NCBI GenBank assembly: GCA_964505325.1
Contig: CAZDHT010000036.1
Coordinates: 1-29,762, forward strand
Reading direction: 5' to 3'
DNA from: CAZDHT01 sp964505325
Lineage (GTDB): Bacteria > Planctomycetota > PUPC01
Length of the DNA stretch: 29,762 nt
The position numbers and the translations under genes are program-made. Below the pieces are notes generated by a model, which saw only the letters and a program-made list of their open reading frames with translations, had not been told where the DNA came from and did no database searches. This document shows positions 25,239 to 29,762 of this stretch, piece after piece (position 1 is the first letter of the stretch; each line of letters opens with the position of its first letter).

Positions 25239-25305
25239 TCAGAATGACACTGTTTGAATCGTCTTCGTTCGTCTGTCATACTGAGCGAAGCGAAGTATCT
25301 CGCTC
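25239..25305. repeat. inverted short repeats with GAGCGAAGCGAAG motif
   Basis: TCAGAATGACA (25239-25249) and TGTCATACTGA (25274-25284) are inverted copies with one mismatch. GAGCGA (25283-25288) also pairs with TCGCTC (25300-25305). A TCATTCTGAGCGAAGCGAAG-like sequence is a scattered repeat I remember from several bacterial genomes; its origin is unknown to me. It lies between the IS256 fragment and the oxidoreductase gene. Confidence 0.5.
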
Positions 25306-25420
25306 TCCAACACAGCAATAGAGCCTTCCAATCGGCGGCGTTTTTGGTATCCTTCCGTTACGGCCGGCCCGGGCGTCACGGCGACGCGGATTCGAAAGGA
25401 CTACTGCGAAAGGGAATGCT

Positions 25421-26434
25421 ATGACGAACATCGCTATGCTCTCGTGCGGACACGTGCACACCAAGGGATACTGCGAGGCGATCGCGAAGCGGGATGACTG
25501 CCGGCTCGCGGCTGTGTGGGACGACATGGCCGAGCGGGGGCGCAAGTTCGCCGCGGACCACGGCGCGGAGTTCAACGACGACCTCACGGCCGCCATCGCG
25601 CGCGAGGACGTGGATGGCTTCATTATCTGCGCCGAGAACACCCGCCACCTGCCCCTGCTGAGGGCCGCAGTTCCCGCCGGCAAGCCGGTCTTCTGCGAAA
25701 AACCGTTCACCACCACCGTCGCCGACGCCGCCGAGGCGATGGCGCTGATCCGCCGGCACGGCACAACCGTGTTCATGGGATACTTCCAGCCGTTCTCCGC
25801 CGAGATGCAGGGCGTGGCGAAGCTCCTGGCGGACGGCGCGCTTGGCGACGTCACCCACGCGAGATTTCGCAACGCCCACCACGCCGCGTACGGGCGCTGG
25901 TTCGACTCCCCGGAGAACGCCTGGTTCACCGATCCGGAACTGGCCGGCGGCGGGGCGTTCATGGACATGGGGACGCATGCCGTGCACGCGCTGCGGACGC
26001 TGCTCGGCCCGGTCGAGCGGGTCTGGGCCACGATCAGGAACGTGTCCGGCATCTATCCGGACGTGGATGACTGCGGGATCGCGCTGCTCGAGTTCACGAG
26101 CGGCGTGCTCGGCACGGTGGAGGCGTCGTGGGTCCAGACGGGCGGCATGCGCGGGCTCGAGATCACCGGGAGCCAAGCGACGCTGTTTCAGCATACGACC
26201 CTCGGCCACGTCTGCGCGGCGCCGCGCGAAGAGCCGAAGCCGGTCGAGCCGGGCGAGGCGAAACCGACCCAGGTCGCGCGTCTCGTGGCCGCGGTCGAAG
26301 GCAGCCTTTCGGCGCAAGAACTCGCCGAGGACCTTGCGGCGGCGGCCGACGCCGTGGCGATCATGGAGGCGTGCTACGAATCGAGCGAGACAGGCGGCTG
26401 GGTCGAGGTGCCGCGGGTGCAGGATGCCGAATGA
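25421..26434 (+). CDS. Gfo/Idh/MocA family oxidoreductase
   Basis: 337 residues, cytoplasmic. The N-terminal Rossmann fold starts IAMLSCGHVHTKGY (a variant of the usual GxGxxG loop, as the second Gly is not in place). The family hallmark EKP is at 93-95 (FCEKPFTTTVADA). The catalytic-region pattern GGGAFMDMGTHAVHALRTLLG (177-197) supplies Asp182 and His186/His189. Family enzymes use NAD(P) to oxidise or reduce sugars and cyclitols; the substrate cannot be inferred. A purine-rich GAAAGGGAA lies just upstream of ATG 25421. Its last 11 bp overlap the next gene, so translation is probably coupled. A UroD-like protein and this family are often both abundant in planctomycete-type genomes, which fits but proves nothing. 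Confidence 0.9.
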   Translation: MTNIAMLSCGHVHTKGYCEAIAKRDDCRLAAVWDDMAERGRKFAADHGAEFNDDLTAAIAREDVDGFIICAENTRHLPLLRAAVPAGKPVFCEKPFTTTVADAAEAMALIRRHGTTVFMGYFQPFSAEMQGVAKLLADGALGDVTHARFRNAHHAAYGRWFDSPENAWFTDPELAGGGAFMDMGTHAVHALRTLLGPVERVWATIRNVSGIYPDVDDCGIALLEFTSGVLGTVEASWVQTGGMRGLEITGSQATLFQHTTLGHVCAAPREEPKPVEPGEAKPTQVARLVAAVEGSLSAQELAEDLAAAADAVAIMEACYESSETGGWVEVPRVQDAE

Positions 26435-28223
26435 AGCTCGAAGCGCCGCCGGAAGCACGTTGGCCCTGGGCCTGATCGCCGCGGTCGCCGCCGCCGCGGT
26501 CTTTCTCGGCACCCTCGACGCGGACCTGCTCAGCTTCGACGACGATGTCTACATCACGCATAACCCGCTGATCAAAGACCGCACGTGGGGCAGCATGCCG
26601 AAGCTGCTCACCCGGCGGCAACTGGGAGTGTACAACCCGCTGCCGCTGCTGGTCTTCTCGGCCGAGCACGCGCTGTGGGGCGAACATCCCCTGGGCTACC
26701 ACGCGGTGAACGTCGTCTTCCACGGCGCCAACGCCGCTCTCGTCTTCGCGCTGGTCTGGGCGCTGACCCGCCGCCGGTTCCTTGCGTTTGCGTGCGCGCT
26801 GCTGTGGGGGATCCATCCGCTCCGCGTCGAGTCGGTCGCCTGGGCCTCGCAGCTCAAGGAGATGCTGGGCGCGTTCTTCTTTCTCTCGGCGCTGCTGCTC
26901 TATCTGCGCCGCGGCCGCAGCCGGTCGGCGTACTGCATTGCCGTCGGCGCCGCCGGCTGCTCCTCGCTGTGCAAGCCGATCTACGTCACACTGCCCGCCG
27001 TGATACTGCTGTGCGATCTCTGCATCGAGCGACAGTTCTCCAGGGCCTCGGTCCTTCGGGTCGTCCCGTTCGCCGTCGTGTCGGTGGCGTGGATCGCGCT
27101 TTCGCTGGTACTGGTGAGGGAGGCGTCTGAGCACATCTTCGTGCGTTCGCTGCCCCAGCGTATTGCCGCCGCCGGGTACCTGCTGACGTTCTACCCGCTC
27201 AAGCTGTTCTGGCCGGCCAGGCTCACCGTTACCTACGCCACGCCGATGCTCTCGCTCGGCTCGGCGGAGTTCCTGCTCAGCGCCGTCGCGCTGCTCGCCG
27301 TTCTGGCGGCCTGCGTTCTTCTCATCAGGCGAACGGCGCTCCCCCTGTTTGCGTTCCTGTTCTACGGGGTGGCGATCTCGCCGATGCTGGGCATCATCCT
27401 GTATCCGGGCGCGATCTGCGCCGACCGGTACACCTATCTCGCGTCCGTCGGCCTCGTGCTGCTGACGGTGTCGGCGCTCGACTTCGTGATCCGGCGGCTT
27501 GGGGCGCGGCCGGTGTTCGCCTATCTGCTGGTCGTCGCGCTGGCGCTGCCGCTGTCCGTCCTGACCGTCGCCCGCGCCGAGGTCTGGAGCGACGATGTCA
27601 CACTGTGGCAGGCCCAGCTCCGGATTCGCCCGGACCACATCGTGGCTCGCAACAACCTGGGCAGCGCGTACAAGATGCGCGGTCAATACAACGCCGCCCT
27701 GCATCACCTGCACTTCGCGGCGGAACGGGCGCCGAGGGAAGCCGCCCCGCGCGTCCATATCGCGGACGTGCACTTCGTGCGAGGCGAGTACCGCGAAGCG
27801 GCCCGGTGGTATCGCCTGGCCGCGCAGTACGCCGCGAAGGACCCCGCCGTCTGGGCCGCTCTGGGCAACGCGGAACTGATCGCAGGGGACGCCGCGCCGG
27901 CGGTCGAGGCGCTGGAGAAGGCTGCCGGACTGAGCGGGGAGGACGTCCGCATCGTCGCCCTGCTGGGCAAGGCCCTGAACGCAGCGGGCAGGACCCGCGA
28001 GGCGATCGCTGCGTACGAGAAGGCCCTCAAGCTGGAGCCGGGGCTGTTCTTCGCGCACGCCGCGCTGGGTGACATCTACGCCGAACAGCCGGGCGGGGCG
28101 CCCACAGCCGCGGAACACTATCGGAAATGCCTGGACACGGCCCCGGCTGATTTCCACGAGCTCCCCCGCGTCCGGCGCCGGCTCGAGGAACTCGATTGGA
28201 AAAACGGGGAAGCAGTACAATGA
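26424..28223 (+). CDS. TMTC-like GT-C family membrane protein with TPRs
   Basis: 599 residues. About ten membrane segments fill the first 380 residues. The first extracytoplasmic loop carries D39-D40-D41 (SFDDDVYITHNPLI), the acidic motif usual in GT-C glycosyltransferases. HPLGYHAVNVVFHGANAALVF and WGIHPLRVESVAWASQLKE are landmarks of the TMTC/DUF1736 type, and CADRYTYLASVGL closes the membrane part. TPR units follow (about 395-590: NNLGSAYKMRGQYNAALHHL, EALEKAAGL, AIAAYEKALKLEPG). Related eukaryotic TMTC proteins are O-mannosyltransferases; the bacterial substrates are unknown. ATG 26424 overlaps the end of the oxidoreductase gene and has only a weak AGG upstream. Neither TPR nor GT-C motif shows damage. 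Confidence 0.85.
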   Translation: MPNEARSAAGSTLALGLIAAVAAAAVFLGTLDADLLSFDDDVYITHNPLIKDRTWGSMPKLLTRRQLGVYNPLPLLVFSAEHALWGEHPLGYHAVNVVFHGANAALVFALVWALTRRRFLAFACALLWGIHPLRVESVAWASQLKEMLGAFFFLSALLLYLRRGRSRSAYCIAVGAAGCSSLCKPIYVTLPAVILLCDLCIERQFSRASVLRVVPFAVVSVAWIALSLVLVREASEHIFVRSLPQRIAAAGYLLTFYPLKLFWPARLTVTYATPMLSLGSAEFLLSAVALLAVLAACVLLIRRTALPLFAFLFYGVAISPMLGIILYPGAICADRYTYLASVGLVLLTVSALDFVIRRLGARPVFAYLLVVALALPLSVLTVARAEVWSDDVTLWQAQLRIRPDHIVARNNLGSAYKMRGQYNAALHHLHFAAERAPREAAPRVHIADVHFVRGEYREAARWYRLAAQYAAKDPAVWAALGNAELIAGDAAPAVEALEKAAGLSGEDVRIVALLGKALNAAGRTREAIAAYEKALKLEPGLFFAHAALGDIYAEQPGGAPTAAEHYRKCLDTAPADFHELPRVRRRLEELDWKNGEAVQ

Positions 28224-28242
28224 GGCCCGCCCCAAGCCACCC

Positions 28243-28260
28243 CTCGCCTCTCAGGGCGAG
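28243..28260. terminator. weak hairpin between convergent genes
   Basis: CTCGCC and GGCGAG pair around a 6-nt loop in the 82-bp gap between the plus-strand TMTC-like gene and the minus-strand ACT gene. There is no T-tract on either side, so it is only a candidate bidirectional terminator. Confidence 0.25.
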
Positions 28261-28305
28261 CCCCCGCGCAAACCCTTCCGGACAGTGATCTGCTAACGCC
28301 GGCCC

Positions 28306-28692
28306 TCAGACCAGCTTCTTCGCCTTGCTCAGGTTGTCCACCCCGAACACGGCCACGGCGTCGCGTGCGCCGGGGCCCGTGCTGCCGTAAACGTACTCGA
28401 CGTTGACCTTGGCCTTCGCCAGCCGCGCGGCCACCTTGCCCAGCACGCCCGGCTTGTTCACCATTTCGACCAAGATGACCTCCGTCAGCACCAGGCCGAG
28501 CTTCGCGTCCTTGACCAACTTCTGCGCCACGCCGGGCTTGTCCACGACGAGCCGGACGATGCCCTGCTCGGTCGTTTCGTTCACCGACACGGCCCTGATG
28601 TTCACCTTGGCCGCGGCGAGCTTCCTGCATAGCGCAGCAAGCTGGCCCGGCTTGTTCGGGAGCATCACCGACAACTGCTTAGCTACTCTCAT
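28306..28692 (-). CDS. tandem ACT-domain protein
   Basis: 128 residues made of two ACT domains and little else. The first is residues 1-66 (QLSVMLPNKPGQLAALCRKLAAAKVNIRAVSV). The second is 67-128 (VILVEMVNKPGVLGKVAARLAKAKVNVEYVYG). The NKPG loop that starts the first helix is present in both, and it often shapes the amino-acid ligand site. Proteins of this kind sense amino acids and may regulate biosynthesis. AAGGGGG lies 6 nt before ATG 28692. It lies 53 bp downstream of trpG on the same strand, so it may share its transcript and sense tryptophan or chorismate-pathway end products. That link is inference. Confidence 0.88.
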   Translation of the reverse strand: MRVAKQLSVMLPNKPGQLAALCRKLAAAKVNIRAVSVNETTEQGIVRLVVDKPGVAQKLVKDAKLGLVLTEVILVEMVNKPGVLGKVAARLAKAKVNVEYVYGSTGPGARDAVAVFGVDNLSKAKKLV

Positions 28693-28745
28693 AGCTAACC
28701 CCCTTCAAAAAGACCCCGGTCCCAGCACCCAACTGCCAATTCGTT

Positions 28746-29312
28746 CTACATCGCGATAAAGTTCGCGAGCAGCTTTATGCCCTCCTCGGTCAGGAACGAC
28801 TCGGGATGAAACTGAACGCCCTCGATCGGGTACTCCCTATGACGAATCCCCATCAGTTCGTTCCGGTCGGTCGACCGCGCCGTGATCTCGAAGCAGTCCG
28901 GCAGGGTCGCCTCCTTGACGATGAGCGAGTGGTATCGCGTCGCTTCGAAAGGATTGGCGATGCCCTGGTATATGGTCTTGCCGTCATGCTCGATCATCGA
29001 GGTCTTGCCGTGCATCAGCCGGTCGGCGCGGATGACGTCGCCGCCGAACGTATGTGCAATGCACTGGTGCCCCAGGCACACGCCCAGTATGGGCAGTTTG
29101 CCGGCGAAGTGGCGGATCACGTCGTTGGAAATGCCCCCCTCTTTCGGCGTGCAGGGCCCGGGCGAGACGACGATGCGGCCGGGCTTTCGCGACTCGATCT
29201 CGGGAATAGTGGTCTTGTCGTTGCGGTAGACTTCGAGCTTCGCCCCCAGCTCGCCCAGGCGCTGCACGAGGTTATACGTGAACGAATCGTAGTTGTCGAT
29301 GACGAGGATCAA
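28746..29312 (-). CDS. trpG: anthranilate/aminodeoxychorismate synthase glutamine amidotransferase subunit
   Basis: 188 residues, the normal length for TrpG/PabA. The class I glutaminase motifs are complete: N-terminal MILVIDNYDSFTYNLVQ, the oxyanion segment SPGPCTPKEGGIS, nucleophile Cys79 in GVCLGHQ, and catalytic His169 and Glu171 in FHPES. It supplies ammonia from glutamine to the chorismate-binding partner (TrpE or PabB), which is not in the window. TrpG and PabA cannot be told apart without the partner; one protein serves both pathways in many bacteria. The start is TTG 29312 (no ATG fits before the conserved ILVIDNYDS), with a weak GAGAG upstream. A consensus promoter lies at 29350-29378. 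Confidence 0.95.
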   Translation of the reverse strand: MILVIDNYDSFTYNLVQRLGELGAKLEVYRNDKTTIPEIESRKPGRIVVSPGPCTPKEGGISNDVIRHFAGKLPILGVCLGHQCIAHTFGGDVIRADRLMHGKTSMIEHDGKTIYQGIANPFEATRYHSLIVKEATLPDCFEITARSTDRNELMGIRHREYPIEGVQFHPESFLTEEGIKLLANFIAM

Positions 29313-29349
29313 GCAGAGCTCTCAACGACCGACCTACAAAGCCGTTAGA

Positions 29350-29378
29350 AATATACCCCACATTCCTCGGCTTGTCAA
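29350..29378 (-). promoter_or_regulatory. sigma-70 promoter of trpG
   Basis: A perfect TTGACA (29378-29373), a 17-nt spacer and TATATT (29355-29350). The start would be near 29343, leaving a leader of about 30 nt. That is too short for a trp leader peptide or attenuator. Confidence 0.8.
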
Positions 29379-29449
29379 ATCGGGCAGCAGGGTAAATCCA
29401 AATGACCCTTACACCTGGGCCGTCGCCGGTCGACCGCTTGCCGTACCGC

Positions 29450-29762
29450 TCAGATCAACGGATTGATGACGATGCCGGTGGGAAGCTTGGGATAGAAGAA
29501 CGTGGATTTCGGCGGCATCTTGCGCCCCGCCACCGCGATCGCCTCCACTTCGTCCATCCGCGTGGGATTGACGAGCGCGGCGAGTTGGGCGTCGCCGCGG
29601 CTCACGGCGGCGATGCATTCATCGGCGCTCTGGACGTAGTCGATCGGCCCCCCCTTCCGCCAGGAATCCGGGCCGAGCATCAGCATCTTGCCGAGGATCT
29701 CGTGGTGCAGGATGTGCGTGTCGAGGTCCCGGGCGGAGCCGGTCGCGCCGCGCGTTCCCGAC
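29450..29762 (-). CDS. DUF1015 family protein, C-terminal part (runs off the window)
   Basis: The frame is open from the right edge and ends at 29450. The visible 103 residues match the end of DUF1015 proteins: LDTHILHHEILGKMLMLG, IDYVQSADECIAAVSRGDAQLAALVNPTRMDEV, and the signature AGRKMPPKSTFFYPKLPTGIVINPL. The family is conserved, probably cytoplasmic and of unknown biochemical function (some members are annotated as HTH or SpoOJ-like without proof). The internal ATG at 29686 is not the true start, because conserved sequence continues upstream. Confidence 0.9.
   Translation of the reverse strand, partial: SGTRGATGSARDLDTHILHHEILGKMLMLGPDSWRKGGPIDYVQSADECIAAVSRGDAQLAALVNPTRMDEVEAIAVAGRKMPPKSTFFYPKLPTGIVINPLI

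Overview
The window is high-GC bacterial DNA and looks like a planctomycete or a related PVC-type lineage, possibly from a metagenome assembly. The reasons are family-level: two giant secreted TPR plus PQQ-like propeller proteins, a secreted parallel beta-helix protein, an NHL-type propeller protein, a UroD-like protein, a PEP-CTERM protein with autotransporter-type strand repeats, a TMTC-like membrane protein with TPRs, and a Gfo/Idh/MocA oxidoreductase. No rRNA or marker gene is present to fix the taxonomy.

Layout. Positions 1-1733 hold no convincing gene. They carry a consensus sigma-70 promoter reading off the left edge with a hairpin at its start site, a 268-bp tandem duplication carrying five palindromes in alternating orientation (REP/BIME-like), a 458-bp segment bounded by 13-bp inverted repeats that contains two minisatellites, and a purine-rich repeat. 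Positions 1734-3808 carry a DUF697 membrane protein and an aminoglycoside-phosphotransferase-like gene broken by a one-base frameshift. Both are preceded by the same 35-nt promoter-like motif. A tRNA with anticodon CAT and its own strong promoter follows at 3873-3994.

Positions 4475-21990 form one long minus-strand block. It is read from right to left: giant TPR/propeller protein 2, a lipoprotein, an NHL propeller protein, a beta-helix protein with a C-terminal sugar-binding-like domain, a UroD-like protein, and giant protein 1, which is a clear paralogue of protein 2. Gaps of 19-48 bp suggest two operons (21912-16174 and 16003-9289), with giant gene 1 about 160 bp further on. Almost all products have export signals, so the block probably works at the cell surface or in the periplasm, perhaps on polysaccharides. 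The UroD-like protein is the one evidently cytoplasmic member. The function of the block is not established.

Positions 21987-25224 are scarred. An ankyrin fragment lacking both ends sits between a textbook terminator and a promoter. Next to it a PEP-CTERM gene has lost its signal peptide and instead starts in frame inside an ISNCY-type transposase fragment, which abuts an oppositely oriented IS256-type fragment. Positions 25421-28223 carry a Gfo/Idh/MocA oxidoreductase overlapping a TMTC-like GT-C/TPR membrane protein. On the minus strand at the right end are a double-ACT protein and trpG/pabA (with a consensus promoter), then the C-terminal end of a DUF1015 protein that runs off the window.

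I saw no CRISPR array, prophage or toxin-antitoxin pair. The most unusual items are the alternating palindrome array, the transposase/PEP-CTERM chimera, the giant paralogues bracketing a secreted-protein block, and the duplicated promoter-like motif.
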